Below, piece after piece: positions 18,301 to 26,890 of a stretch of 36,373 bases of DNA. The position numbers were made by a program, and so were the translations under genes. Numbering within the stretch: position 1 is the first letter of the stretch; each line of letters starts with the position of its first letter. This DNA comes from an uncultured Clostridia bacterium. GTDB lineage: Bacteria; Bacillota; Clostridia; Christensenellales; UBA1242. The stretch is from positions 1-36,373 of the forward strand of contig CALVWC010000009.1 in assembly GCA_944364445.1 (NCBI GenBank). Direction: 5' to 3'. Below the pieces are notes generated by a model. That model was not told the DNA's origin, ran no database searches, and saw only the letters and a list, made by a program, of their open reading frames with translations.

Positions 18301-21300
18301 CCATTTATGGTGGAATAGTTTTCAAGTTCATAGGAAGGAACGGCATATAAAGTGGTGTTTCTGTCGCCATAGACATTGACTTGCGAGCCATTTGTGATAT
18401 TGAGAGCGTTGGAACTGTTCGAATTATAGAATATGGAAGTTTCCACATCTTTATTAAAGTAGTTGACGATATACAAAGTCACTTCCACAGAGGTTTGTGT
18501 GTTCAAAACGCTTTGAAGTTTAATCGTGGCGGTGCCGATGCCAGAAGTTGTCAAATTTCCATTGATGTCGACGCGTAAAATGTCAGTTGTCGCTGAAATT
18601 ATTTGTGCATCGCGAGTGTTGATGGCAAAAGGATAGAGCGTGGAATTTGGATTAAAGGTGTTCATTTCATCAACAACATCTTGTGCCACGCCTGAAAGAA
18701 GAGAGTTCACAAAATTTTCAGCATCAAAATAGAACATTAAAAAGACATTTCTTTCAGTTTGATTTTCTGTGTCGTCATTAACTAAACTTAACTTAAAACT
18801 GCTGTCTTCTTCCAGACCTAAGTTTACATCCGCCTTTTCAAATTCATCTTGTTGAACAAAATTGTTGTCTGTATCTATTATAAGATAATCGCCATAATAA
18901 TTAGATGTTGTGGTGTCGCTTGGGTTGACTGCACCATCACTTAACTCATACAAATTTCTTCTCACATAGGAAGAAACCTCGAAAGTTGCACTATATGTTC
19001 TTCCAGAATTATTTCCAATTGCAATAATTCTGTTAATTTTGTCAGCGTCTGTTTCGTCAGTGTCTGTTTCGTCATCAAATTTTGCATCATCATCCCTAAT
19101 AATAATCATGGATGCTTCAAGTGCTGTTCTGCCATCATCCACCGCTTCAATCGTGTTATGTGAGTCCTTGTTATGTGAGTCCTTTTCTGACAGGTTGACA
19201 TTTACATATGCTGAGTCAACAACAAGAGTTGTATATTTAGCAAAATCATCAAAACCTAAAATGGCACCCGTGTTAGTTTCGCCACGCACAAAAACACGAG
19301 AAGTGCAATTTGTGATATAGACTGAATTTTTATTTGGTCCATTTGTTCCGTATAGAATAGTAGCAAAACCAACAATTCCCCCAACATAATGAGAGGAAGT
19401 GGTCACCTCGCTATCCACAATTCCACCGACAAGCAGATTTTCAACACGCGTTCTTATGGAATAATATTCTTCACCATCACCATCCTGCGTTATTGAAGAA
19501 ACCAATTTTCCAACTGCACCGCCAGCGTGTATGCTTGCATTATTTATATTTACATCACTTTCCACTATTCGTATGTTTACGATTGCGGAGTAGTTTGTGT
19601 AGCCATATAAACGCAACGAGGTGTCGTCCTCTTTTTTAATTGTGCCAGTGTTCTCACCTGCAATTCCACCGACATATAAAACAGCTTGATCGGCAGTTGC
19701 ACTTAATGAAATTTCAAGAGTGCCTTGAAAATAGACAATATTTTTTGGTGTTTGCCCTGCAAATTCACCTGGCTTATTTTCTGACGTGTGCGTGGTAAAC
19801 TCCTCTTCGCTATCTTCCTCATTGCTATCTGCATACGCTGGGAAATATTGATAAATTTCACCATTATTTTGACCAACAACACCGCCAAAATATAAAGTGC
19901 CACTTTGTGTTAAACTTATGGAGGAAGAATAGATGTTTGTTTGAACATTTGTGATAGTTCCATCATTAATGCCAGCCACAAGTCCAACAAAATAATCTCC
20001 ATCAGCGGTCATCTTCATATCTCCCGAAATTGTCAGATTTTTGAGATAACCACCCTCATTTATCTTTGCAAAAAGCCCCGCATAGTAATTTCTTGAGCTC
20101 TGTTCTATTGTTGCACCAAAGCCATATTCTTCTTGGTCGATGTTAGACAAGATTTTGACATTGGCAATTTCCGCTTCGTTAGTTGTGCCAACAATACTGC
20201 CTGAAAACCCTTCTAAAGTGTAGGTAGTTGTGCCATCGTCAGCGGTGTTTGCCAAAAGCCCAATTGGCACGCTTGCAGAAACCGAACTCATGTCAATCAT
20301 ATTTCTAATTTCATAGTGGCTGGAAAGTGAAACTTCGTTAGCGTTTATGGCAAGCACATCTTCTGGCGTGTCTAAAATATACCTATTGTTTTCCGAACCG
20401 TTGCGATAGGAAACATCAATGACGATTGGTTCGTTTCCTTCTTCAATCACTGATGGGTCATTTCCCCACTCAACAGGATAGATATAAAGCGTTCCCGCAA
20501 GAGCGTCTGTTATTGAAACGATGTCGGAATGAGAGTTATAGAAATCTTGCGCGGAAACTTCAATTAAATATGTTCCAAGCCCGCTTTGAACCTGTGTGAT
20601 ATCAACATCAATAAGATTTCTTGAAGTGGAGTTTATCGCTCTAAAGGTATAATTTAAATTGGTGTTTGTGGCATAGTTAGGCGAAACATAGACCACAAAA
20701 TTATGCTCTAAAGTGCTATTTGTGAAAACAAGTTCTGTGACATCTGTTGCCGTCACAACCGACTCAACTGGTGTGTATTGAACCGCATTAATGGTTGCTT
20801 CATAGTGCATACGCGTGTAATTTCTTTGACGAACATACGCATTAATTGTTAGTGTTATGCTGTTCACATCTTTCTGTTCATAAATTAGAGTGTTCAAGTC
20901 AAAAGTTCCAATATTTTCAATGTTATAAAAATTGGAAAACGAGATTGCCACTGTGTAGGTGTTATCGTTGTAAACATACTCTCTTGTGTAACCTTCGCCA
21001 TAGAACATAAACCCATTATTAAAAGAAAGTTGAACTTGCTCAGTGCGATTATTTTCAGCCCCATTTGAAACTGTGATGTCAACAAGCGTTCTTGTTGTTA
21101 AAGGGAAAGAGGATTGCACATAAAAGTATGTGAAATTTTCATGGAAAGTTTCTTGGCAAAGCTCCATGGTTAAGTCGCTTTCTGCAACATATTGATTGTC
21201 GTAGCTAAAACTTTCACTTTGCGTTTGATTGTTGTTAATTCCATCCAAAAGCCTTACAATAATGTCGTTCACAATGCTTCCGTTTTCTGTTTTAACATCC

Positions 21301-23894
21301 TCGAAAAAGAAACTTTCATTTAAATAATATCGATAGAAGTTAAATGAATTTCTGTTTTCGGCTTGAATATCAAAATCAACTTGCATATCCTCTTCTGGAA
21401 TATATTCAGTCGCTCCATAATAGACAGTGTTATCAACTGCAGGACTTCCGCCATTTGTTAAAATAAATTCGGAAAGAAGAGAATAGGATGTTATATTGAT
21501 TGTGAAGTTTGTTTCCTCCATATCCTCTGCGTTCACACGATTAAATTGTTCATTGACAGCATCACCTTTCAAAGAGAAAACAATTTGCGCAACGTCATTA
21601 GATAAGGTTTCAATGTTAAAGGAATTGTTTCCTGCTGGAGAAACTGAAATAACATTTTCTCCCGAAACAATTTCCATGTCATCATCAACAGAAATGGTGT
21701 CAATTTGCCCATAAAATTGAATGGTGGTGGTGTTATTGAATTGAATTTGATAGTCACTTCCAATAAGCGTGGTCGGATTTAAAATTTCAAGATTTAAAAC
21801 ATCATTATAATCAACAGGAATTTCTTCAGTTGAAGAGGTCGCCCAATCGTAATAGCCAATATAATTTCCAGAAACAATATCAATGCCAAATGGATTTGTT
21901 CTAAGGCTGTTTATAACCTCCACGGTGAAAGTGACAGATTCTCCGTTATCCAAAGTCACCTGATAACTTCCCGTGCCAATCGCTTTTGCATGGAGAGAAA
22001 AACATAAGTTATAATCCCCTTCTTGTGTTGTTTGAACGGCTTCCTCGGCATAGGAGTCACCAATCACAAAATCAATAACATCATCGCCACTGACAAGAGA
22101 AGTTGTGAACGATTCAAAATAACTATTTGCAATCAAATAGCCCGTTAAATTTGCATTTTCTTTTGAGTGTGTTTGATAATCTAGGTAAATTTTTTGATTT
22201 TCATCAGCACTACCATATCCAGTGCTTTTATCAATTTGGTCTGCCCCTTTAATAATTTCATAAAAAACTTTAATAACAAGCGAAGAATTTGCTTCATCAA
22301 TAGTTTTCATTGCCGTGTTCACAAGTGTGATTGTGAAACTTCTTTCTTCAGCCACAGCTTCAGGCACAGCATTGTCAACGCCTTTATAAGTAAAACCAGT
22401 GGAAAGGTCATAAATTCTTCTGCCACTTTCAATTTCTGCCAAGCCGTATCTAAAACGCAAATCTTCTGAAGAAAATTCAATGGTGGCATAATCATAAATT
22501 GCTTCAACATCAAGTCCAGACGAAACTTCCACATTCAGTTGTTTCCATCCAAACTCCGGCCATGTGTATGCGTTATAAACAATAATTGGATCTTCTTTCG
22601 AACTAAACGCCGTGGAAAGCACACCATTTAAGTAAACTTCCTTGGCAACATACTGCGTTTCCACATTAAAATGGCCGATAAAGTTGATGTTTTCATCCAA
22701 AACTTCTTCCGCGCCTAAATAATTTAATTGTAAACTGAATTCTGAAGTGTAATTGCCAAAGGCAGAGGCAACTATTTCAAGATAGTAAACCGTTTTTCCT
22801 GCGTAGTCTGTTGAATCGCCGAAGTTTTCGTTATGCACAATATCCACACTTAAATTTTCGCCTTCAATCTTGTTAAAGCTCAAGAGGTCGCTTTCGCTGT
22901 CTGCCACTAACTTCAAAATATATGCACTTCCTTTACCTCCGTTTGCATTTGGAACAAGTGTGATGTCATGGGATGTTAAAGTTTGAAAATCAACTTTTCC
23001 TTCAGCACCAACATATCCTCCAGAAACTTCCACATTTAAATCGTTTAAAATTTTCACATCACAAACTGAAGATAGATATGGAGTTTCTCCATCGCGATAG
23101 GATATAACCGAGTGGTTATATATGGCAATAAATTGAAAATCAGAGGCTGACACATATTCCTCTCCATTTTCGCTTGTGTTTAACGCCTCGCCGTCAAGAA
23201 AGATAACTTGCTCGCCGTTTACTATGCCAACTGAAACAGTTTGAAAAGCGTATGCCTGCACATCGTTCACATTTGAAGTGGAATTATCATTAAAATTTAA
23301 AACTGGATTTGTTGGCATCACAAAATTTTCTGGGTCAGTGGTGTCAATATCTTCATCAAATCCGATAAAAGTATGATTGGAAACATCTTCTGTTAAAAAG
23401 TAAAAAGTGACATCTCTATCTGTGGTGTTAGCGTCAAAATTAAAAATGCCGTCATTTGCCACGAAAGGCGTTGATTGAGTATAATATAGGAAAGAGGAGT
23501 TATATTCCATGCTTTCGGAATGCTCAATGATGTTAATTTGCACAAATGTGTATATGAAATCATCTTCTGTCACAGCCATGAGGTTAACAGAGCCACCCTC
23601 CAAAGCCGTGATATCAACGCTGATAACATTACCTTTTATAACTTTGTTTGAAATTTCAATCTTTCCTTCATTATCCACATTAAAAATCAAGTTGTTTAAA
23701 AAAGAACTTGGTGCGTTGTTAATTTGAAAATTTAATGTTTCCGTCTCCCCAACTTCCAAAGAAAGCGACGCCACATCACTTGTGACTGAAACATTTGAAT
23801 AGTCTTCCTCACACCCAGCAAAAAAGAGTCCTGCAACCAAAAATGCGATTGCAGAAAAAACGCCAACAAAAATTCTTTTAAAAGTTTTTGCCAT
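12327..23894 (-). CDS. Giant lipoprotein with Ig-like and GLUG beta domains
   Basis: This 3855-residue protein starts with a basic and hydrophobic signal sequence ending in the lipobox LFFAGC, so Cys28 should be lipidated and the protein held on the outer face of the membrane. There is no LPXTG motif. Residues 33-115 resemble a bacterial Ig-like (BIG_2) domain (SLSLEVGETETL...), and long beta-sandwich-rich stretches fill 115-1170 and about 1600-2525; one near 1780 is BIG_2-like. Three blocks of GLUG-type repeats (for example GLVAGINDGTITNVQ, GGIAGENTGTI, AGFALSNSGNIYTSYVSG) lie at about 1173-1545, 2530-2830 and 2965-3380 and should form beta-solenoids. A charged helical tandem-repeat insert occupies about 3380-3622. 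AAAAGGAG precedes the ATG, 17 bp after the VirB4-like gene. Adhesion or envelope-scaffold roles are plausible; no enzyme motif is seen. Confidence 0.93.
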   Translation of the reverse strand: MAKTFKRIFVGVFSAIAFLVAGLFFAGCEEDYSNVSVTSDVASLSLEVGETETLNFQINNAPSSFLNNLIFNVDNEGKIEISNKVIKGNVISVDITALEGGSVNLMAVTEDDFIYTFVQINIIEHSESMEYNSSFLYYTQSTPFVANDGIFNFDANTTDRDVTFYFLTEDVSNHTFIGFDEDIDTTDPENFVMPTNPVLNFNDNSTSNVNDVQAYAFQTVSVGIVNGEQVIFLDGEALNTSENGEEYVSASDFQFIAIYNHSVISYRDGETPYLSSVCDVKILNDLNVEVSGGYVGAEGKVDFQTLTSHDITLVPNANGGKGSAYILKLVADSESDLLSFNKIEGENLSVDIVHNENFGDSTDYAGKTVYYLEIVASAFGNYTSEFSLQLNYLGAEEVLDENINFIGHFNVETQYVAKEVYLNGVLSTAFSSKEDPIIVYNAYTWPEFGWKQLNVEVSSGLDVEAIYDYATIEFSSEDLRFRYGLAEIESGRRIYDLSTGFTYKGVDNAVPEAVAEERSFTITLVNTAMKTIDEANSSLVIKVFYEIIKGADQIDKSTGYGSADENQKIYLDYQTHSKENANLTGYLIANSYFESFTTSLVSGDDVIDFVIGDSYAEEAVQTTQEGDYNLCFSLHAKAIGTGSYQVTLDNGESVTFTVEVINSLRTNPFGIDIVSGNYIGYYDWATSSTEEIPVDYNDVLNLEILNPTTLIGSDYQIQFNNTTTIQFYGQIDTISVDDDMEIVSGENVISVSPAGNNSFNIETLSNDVAQIVFSLKGDAVNEQFNRVNAEDMEETNFTINITSYSLLSEFILTNGGSPAVDNTVYYGATEYIPEEDMQVDFDIQAENRNSFNFYRYYLNESFFFEDVKTENGSIVNDIIVRLLDGINNNQTQSESFSYDNQYVAESDLTMELCQETFHENFTYFYVQSSFPLTTRTLVDITVSNGAENNRTEQVQLSFNNGFMFYGEGYTREYVYNDNTYTVAISFSNFYNIENIGTFDLNTLIYEQKDVNSITLTINAYVRQRNYTRMHYEATINAVQYTPVESVVTATDVTELVFTNSTLEHNFVVYVSPNYATNTNLNYTFRAINSTSRNLIDVDITQVQSGLGTYLIEVSAQDFYNSHSDIVSITDALAGTLYIYPVEWGNDPSVIEEGNEPIVIDVSYRNGSENNRYILDTPEDVLAINANEVSLSSHYEIRNMIDMSSVSASVPIGLLANTADDGTTTYTLEGFSGSIVGTTNEAEIANVKILSNIDQEEYGFGATIEQSSRNYYAGLFAKINEGGYLKNLTISGDMKMTADGDYFVGLVAGINDGTITNVQTNIYSSSISLTQSGTLYFGGVVGQNNGEIYQYFPAYADSNEEDSEEEFTTHTSENKPGEFAGQTPKNIVYFQGTLEISLSATADQAVLYVGGIAGENTGTIKKEDDTSLRLYGYTNYSAIVNIRIVESDVNINNASIHAGGAVGKLVSSITQDGDGEEYYSIRTRVENLLVGGIVDSEVTTSSHYVGGIVGFATILYGTNGPNKNSVYITNCTSRVFVRGETNTGAILGFDDFAKYTTLVVDSAYVNVNLSEKDSHNKDSHNTIEAVDDGRTALEASMIIIRDDDAKFDDETDTDETDADKINRIIAIGNNSGRTYSATFEVSSYVRRNLYELSDGAVNPSDTTTSNYYGDYLIIDTDNNFVQQDEFEKADVNLGLEEDSSFKLSLVNDDTENQTERNVFLMFYFDAENFVNSLLSGVAQDVVDEMNTFNPNSTLYPFAINTRDAQIISATTDILRVDINGNLTTSGIGTATIKLQSVLNTQTSVEVTLYIVNYFNKDVETSIFYNSNSSNALNITNGSQVNVYGDRNTTLYAVPSYELENYSTINGDEVSVSRDGIMRIGNQDILLARNNSLTVKSTYVGESEKPEYTRCMVNGQSVIFYGRVNNDVIEGVDNYSLESYISMTDSNGQEYTMAIGLQNINIRVAFYETATAIQTKANLVTIQSNDDFSDTLEIQSRNHEYAYYEIVFTDENGNDKVIQSRLPSAESFENDDDYNDFINNFSINDLFALKINRVDDTNNFNFNLAVNKNSNAYLNRNLQNIYGSYRIIFYANELQDGVSCNFDFFLKEAEITNVSIENYSNFNDMAISDESIITSQYGILEISIDPVDAEFDTFTISNNAINYNEGANEVAFTFVYQSTSSGVVEYVADTNFVAMHGGSLTFSYNDYIEYLTNHGETYNGRVYIRYFLGSQGVEDDIPITFDVDVVYNNDLHFTSSINLITHLANYVHLSFNDRTPNQNNIYFVARGLSYGMTLDYYGFSLENITITVSDEERATVVGEGRERTLVVNSDPIDYQNDIGYSLTINVFASRIVENVTVTYSENITVYIMEYVFNYENSPETDYDIVHGEEDGVITTAIGNAYLLELDILDYMEYDTSNPSVVRNAQNFVDRLTESVTFTITDSSVVGRVDEEITTDTTLRSDYYYINGRYFTGIRLYNAEQNIYNFGVSGSYYMHNGIYECGEAPGDIFMTGTILEDFAFTVTNQSSEESPIPVEDYDDLMNMQEGQHYILLNDIVLPNSENSNQFSPITTQVASFDGNMHVISMAGDYRYDASVTNFGLFGSVGQNTVIRNVIMEISASTNIVMSADNFSIGMIAGSNAGNITNCEVHTLSGGILTVSFSTSTQNSYITGFVASNSGIITNSRSSVDIYATVNISGFVGTNTGTISSSYFMGGSLKNGDNTTTQYTAGFALSNSGNIYTSYVSGEITNSNDKVYYKNNTDYIASFNSIAGFVFVNNGNVEDCYSNINLEEAGLYSAGFVMTNSATGFIGTSISTSKLRNYNTNAYGFARNNLGTISSCLWLEDEDEKVNINISTIENNSTTSVNSLTIEEFSTSSPNFEENFRNFVYTNSRGYDAVWFYNNRNSSVTFNGKIFNTSTLQLVAPNIIAFSQRELYSAEEVYDEESGVTYVEYVYVNTPESGVSGSVYNPILIQNAEQFENYILNGNNSANYNYSYYRIINNIDYSELDHNSNLYKTRFMGYLEGNFLTISNLHMVSSESLTYAGLFAEVGSSSRSGAVGVLLNFNLQVSEMVFSNAQVVGSVAGKLDAGVIANVNVSGGTNAVTTGKNIVGGVVGLAVGDYNIEKIETSMSATATYTVNSGNNVFDNRATTFTQYSFAGALVGVASGEGKINDIALSEGLAVIGAKAGGLIGLVDADAEVSNLTVTINQNLLINAFDYGGLVIGESKGRVLNVDVIGLDTYLSIFSSVPYTPTAVGGIAGLISGGSMENVSMNQSLNLSSNLQVDGIANIGGVVGMVTDNFTLTNANVEAGFIGYHVVGGIIGLAQASNTSLVINNVNFTNGYLSILSSQNSSAYAGGIIGFINGAINVQISTDISSNVLGDIGRKIEDIYALSDFERKDYLTNRDEIETLKRKTYNTGLSEERIRELRDNIATAEAELYNKDLLENGTIKKYNIAIDSLFDSDVGEVKIEEYINALANLYNIEKVEESGVSVIESNIKELEAELTDESLTDDRKEEINAEISGYFNSELDESTITNYRSIVANSSLYNTTLTPEQIDRYRTIIALYGASLYDPDLEEVEIEGYLTEIAGYEEELYNPDLSVEEREENEARILEFEANWAALEDKKFSFAEDFVGTENYTTLSTDLYTNEDGTMLNSDYLSEANRIDFTLSITTIVYNSSFNTYIGEIIGRAVSAVVQVYNTVSSMSANVANYDMGIINPEAHTDTLTVERGNYTYNMYNYPKTFVDSENPDRIYDLIANDGIGWMLVNSSDGSITRRYDTGGYLKESFAGDYTTDDTQIDDTAVYERTVKDVNYLYPIYSQNISYTYYIEGIEGATRAQHLQVTNFGVCVDEEFIGD
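13028..13755 (-). repeat. Coding for helical tandem-repeat insert in giant lipoprotein
   Basis: Residues about 3380-3622 of the giant protein switch from Gly/Asn/Ser-rich beta repeats to a Glu/Lys/Leu-rich stretch. There a phrase recurs roughly every 25-35 residues: a Tyr-Asn/Asp-x-x-Leu turn, then a Ser/Thr-x-Glu-Glu helix cap and an Ile-Ala-x-x-Glu helix. Examples are TYNTGLSEERIRELRDNIA, SLYNTTLTPEQIDRY, SLYDPDLEEVEIEGY and ELYNPDLSVEEREENEA. About eight copies of varied length can be picked out. Beta-type sequence resumes on both sides. The repeats are diverged at DNA level, so this is not a recent expansion. Confidence 0.75.
19047..19184. repeat. Two 15-bp-period tandem duplications in the giant gene
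   Basis: The 15-bp unit GTTATGTGAGTCCTT occurs twice head to tail at 19155-19169 and 19170-19184. A second 15-bp-period duplication (GTCTGTTTCGTCA at 19047-19059 and 19062-19074) lies 80 bp away. Both are in frame and encode repeated KDSHN-type and ETDTD/ETDAD-type linker residues after the first GLUG block. They look like replication-slippage products. Confidence 0.85.
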
Positions 23895-23911
23895 ATAACT
23901 CCTTTTAAAAA

Positions 23912-26581
23912 TCAGCCTCCAAACAGTTGTTTCACATAGTCATGAGCAATAACCTGCACTGTGGTTCTTGAGGTTGGTCCGGTGATAAGGAACGCTTGAC
24001 CAACACCAGCAGTCACAATTGAGTTCTGCTCTTCTTCATTAATACCGCCCGACTTCTTATATAGTTCAATAAGGTCATTCACATCGTTTGGCGCAAGCGA
24101 GAAGATGAGAGAATATTGACACGCGTTAATAACCGCAGTTGACTGCCTTTTAATTTCGTCCGAACCCACGAAGTCGGCAAGGTTTTGTGTGATGACAATT
24201 TGCATACCGCCATACTTTCTGATACGCTTTGCCATTTGCGCCATGAAGTCAAGTGCGATTGGGTATTTTGGATTGATGAAAATGTGTGCCTCATCCACGG
24301 CAACAATAATTTTTCTATTCTTATGATATTTTTGGTTAAAGTCCTTATTGTTAATGATTTCGTTATTTAAATATCTAAACACCAAAAGCATTTGTGCATT
24401 TGTGACGGTTGGGTTGTTTCCAGCAACTAACGATTGGAAATTGAAAGTGACGAAATTTTCGTTTGTTTCAATGGAAGTTGGTCCATTCCAAAGCGCACTA
24501 TTTCTTCCGCCTGTGGCAAACTTTTTGATGTAAGTTTCCACGGTCATCAAGTTTCTAATGGAGAAATCATCTTTCGCTGTTTTCAACCTTTCAAGAATAA
24601 GATTATATAAATCATCAAAAATTGGATAATCCTCTGGCTTAAACTTAGAAAGGTTAGTTTTATAAGTTATTCCTTTCTTTTTATACATATCAATAACAAG
24701 TGAGTTTAAAACCTCGAAAGCGTCGGCGTTAATACCTTCCAAAATCACGCGGAAGAATTGCTCCAAAAACTGCAAGTGTTGAGTGAACGAGTCGTCCACT
24801 TTTTTCTCTTCCACAATAAGTTCGCCATTTTCGTCATATTCCTCTTTCTCATCCTCAGAAGCATCAAGCGAGGTGATAACGTGGAAAGGATTGATGATAC
24901 CTTGAAGAGACGAACCAACATCAATGAATTTTCCGCCCAAGTTTCGTGTTAAGTCGCGATATTCGTTTTCTGGGTCAAGAATGAAAATCTTACAGTTGTC
25001 TGCCGCAAGGTTAGTTAAAAGTGTTTTTGTGGCATAACTCTTACCAGAACCAGATTTTCCAATAATCATCATGTTAGAGTTAACTCTTTCTCTGTCTCTT
25101 TTGAAAAAGTCCACAAACACAGGATATTCGTTGTCGCCAAGATAGATGCCGTTATAGTCTTGCAACGAGTTAGAAATAAACGGGAAAGATGCGGCAAGTG
25201 TGGAAGTTGGAATTCCGCGCATAGTTGATTTCATGGTGTCAAGACGCGAAATGTTGGAGGAAATAAAGCCGTCCACTTGGCGTGAAAACATTTCCGAATA
25301 TCTAAAACCTTGTTGTTTAAGCATTGCACGCACCTCTTTCTTTGCAGCGTCCTCTGTGACGATGTAGGTATTAACATTATAAAGTTGTTGGTTATTGTTT
25401 TTAAGAGAAACCAAAAGTTCCTTTAAAGTGTCAAGGTGAGTTTGAAGGTCAATTTGAGTGGAACTTCTTCCAGATTTTGCCAGTTTTGATTCCATTTCCA
25501 TAATCGCCTTATCAATCTGCTTTTCCGAATCCAACCTTGGCATAGGATTAAATTTCATGATAACCTTAGTTCTATCCAAAAGGAAAAATGGAGCAGCCCA
25601 AGCATTGCCAACTTGAATTGGATAGTCGATTAAATTGTAAACACGATAGCAATCTTTATCAACAAAATATTTTGCAATGTTGAATTTGATTTTATCTGGT
25701 GTCACCCAATCCATATATTTATTAAACGGCATAATGTCAAGGTCGCGTTCGTCAAAATCTTTACCCACATTAGCTTTCAAGAAAACAAAAAGATCTTTAC
25801 CTGTCAAAATTTTGGAGGTTATTGGGTTTAAAGACGCAGCCATAGAATTTATCATTCCTGTGGCAGTGTTTTCAAGAAGTTCTCTGTCTTTGTCATAGAT
25901 GACAAGATAGAAATAGTCTTTGTAAATTTTCGATTGTCTATTAATGTATTCAAAAAAGGAAACTCTTTCTTCAAAGATTGGCGCACGGGCGTCAATTTCC
26001 TTTTCAGAAATTTGCCCATCGTATTGCATGTCATATAATGTGTCGTATTTCTTATTTTCATTATATATGTAGTGGTCAAGCACCATAGGTTTTCTGATTT
26101 TAACAATCGAGCAAGTTTGAGTGTTGCTTAAGCGCCTTAATGCATTTGCAAAACTTTCAATAACATTGTCTTGAAAATTCTCAGTTAAAAGGGTGAAGAA
26201 CATTGGTTGAACTTCAATTACCATGCCGTAATAAATTCCAAAATCAATATACCTATCTTGCACAATACCCTCGTATGGAAGCATCTCTTTGATGTCGCCT
26301 TTTTTGTTTTCGCTTCCTTTAACAAACTTTTTCTTTTGTGCAGCAAATTTTAAGAGATAGATGATTGTGGTGTAAAATCTAACATCGTCGGCAAATTTGA
26401 AAAAGAGAGAAACAGCAATGATAACCCATGCAATTCCCACCCAAATTGCCATTGGAAAATTGCTGGTGAAAAGGATTATGGCAATGGCAAGGAAGATGGC
26501 GCCGAGAAGAATATCAAGCCCTGTCACCCCACGGAAGAACTCAAACTTAACCTTTGTTTTTCTTGGAATAATTCTAACCAT
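23912..26581 (-). CDS. PrgI-like/VirB4-like membrane-associated ATPase
   Basis: This 889-residue protein resembles VirB4/TraC/TraE-type ATPases, which energise substrate or pilin movement in type IV secretion and conjugation. Two hydrophobic segments near the N-terminus (about 24-42 and 45-62), after a basic IIPRKTKVKFEFFRG start, look like a PrgI-type membrane domain fused in front. The middle part (about 100-480) matches the VirB4 N-terminal region. Walker A GKSGSGKS is at 508-515 and Walker B with VDEAH at about 762-766. Further typical segments are ILDPENEYRDL and the ITQNLADF motif. A ribosome site GAGGTGAGAGG precedes the ATG. The giant lipoprotein gene starts 17 bp downstream, so the two are one operon. 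No relaxase, coupling ATPase, VirB6 or lytic transglycosylase gene is nearby, so a conjugative element is not supported. It may serve a resident envelope or secretion system. Confidence 0.9.
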   Translation of the reverse strand: MVRIIPRKTKVKFEFFRGVTGLDILLGAIFLAIAIILFTSNFPMAIWVGIAWVIIAVSLFFKFADDVRFYTTIIYLLKFAAQKKKFVKGSENKKGDIKEMLPYEGIVQDRYIDFGIYYGMVIEVQPMFFTLLTENFQDNVIESFANALRRLSNTQTCSIVKIRKPMVLDHYIYNENKKYDTLYDMQYDGQISEKEIDARAPIFEERVSFFEYINRQSKIYKDYFYLVIYDKDRELLENTATGMINSMAASLNPITSKILTGKDLFVFLKANVGKDFDERDLDIMPFNKYMDWVTPDKIKFNIAKYFVDKDCYRVYNLIDYPIQVGNAWAAPFFLLDRTKVIMKFNPMPRLDSEKQIDKAIMEMESKLAKSGRSSTQIDLQTHLDTLKELLVSLKNNNQQLYNVNTYIVTEDAAKKEVRAMLKQQGFRYSEMFSRQVDGFISSNISRLDTMKSTMRGIPTSTLAASFPFISNSLQDYNGIYLGDNEYPVFVDFFKRDRERVNSNMMIIGKSGSGKSYATKTLLTNLAADNCKIFILDPENEYRDLTRNLGGKFIDVGSSLQGIINPFHVITSLDASEDEKEEYDENGELIVEEKKVDDSFTQHLQFLEQFFRVILEGINADAFEVLNSLVIDMYKKKGITYKTNLSKFKPEDYPIFDDLYNLILERLKTAKDDFSIRNLMTVETYIKKFATGGRNSALWNGPTSIETNENFVTFNFQSLVAGNNPTVTNAQMLLVFRYLNNEIINNKDFNQKYHKNRKIIVAVDEAHIFINPKYPIALDFMAQMAKRIRKYGGMQIVITQNLADFVGSDEIKRQSTAVINACQYSLIFSLAPNDVNDLIELYKKSGGINEEEQNSIVTAGVGQAFLITGPTSRTTVQVIAHDYVKQLFGG

Positions 26582-26890
26582 AACCTCTCACCTCAACATT
26601 TGCAAACTTATACTTATAATTATAATACTACAAATTATCCTAAAAATACAAATAAAATACGCAAAAAACTTGAAGAATAAAAAATAAAAATTTTAAATAG
26701 ACAAAATAATTCTTTATTAATAAAAATTAAATTAAAATGCATTTTTCCACATTTTAATTAAGAAAAAAATATTAAAAGAAGAAGTAAAAAATATATTTAA
26801 AAATAAAAAACAGCAAAAATATTAAAAATTTCGCTATTTTTTTCGTTTTTTTTGCATTTTTTATTAATTTTTTATTTAATTCTATATTTT
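26582..26890. other. AT-rich intergenic region without a gene
   Basis: These 309 bases are over 80% A+T by eye and contain no credible reading frame. On the minus strand a TATAAT (26619-26624) lies 37 bp before the VirB4-like gene, a likely -10 box, but no good -35 box is seen at the right distance. A 10-bp perfect inverted repeat AATTAAAATG/CATTTTAATT (26730-26739 and 26750-26759) with a 10-nt loop and T-rich minus-strand flank may be a second terminator of the gene to the right. Confidence 0.6.
26812..26835 (-). terminator. Weak candidate terminator after PRC-barrel-like gene
   Basis: On the minus strand AGCGAAA pairs with TTTTTGCT around an AT-rich loop and is followed by GTTTTTTATTTTT, about 55 bp beyond the stop codon of the gene at 26891. 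The stem is short and mostly A-T, so confidence is limited. Confidence 0.45.

Noticed and set aside
23912..26581. Integrative conjugative element
   Set aside because: Only a VirB4-like gene is present; no integrase, relaxase, coupling protein, direct repeats or tRNA attachment site is seen, and housekeeping genes flank it.
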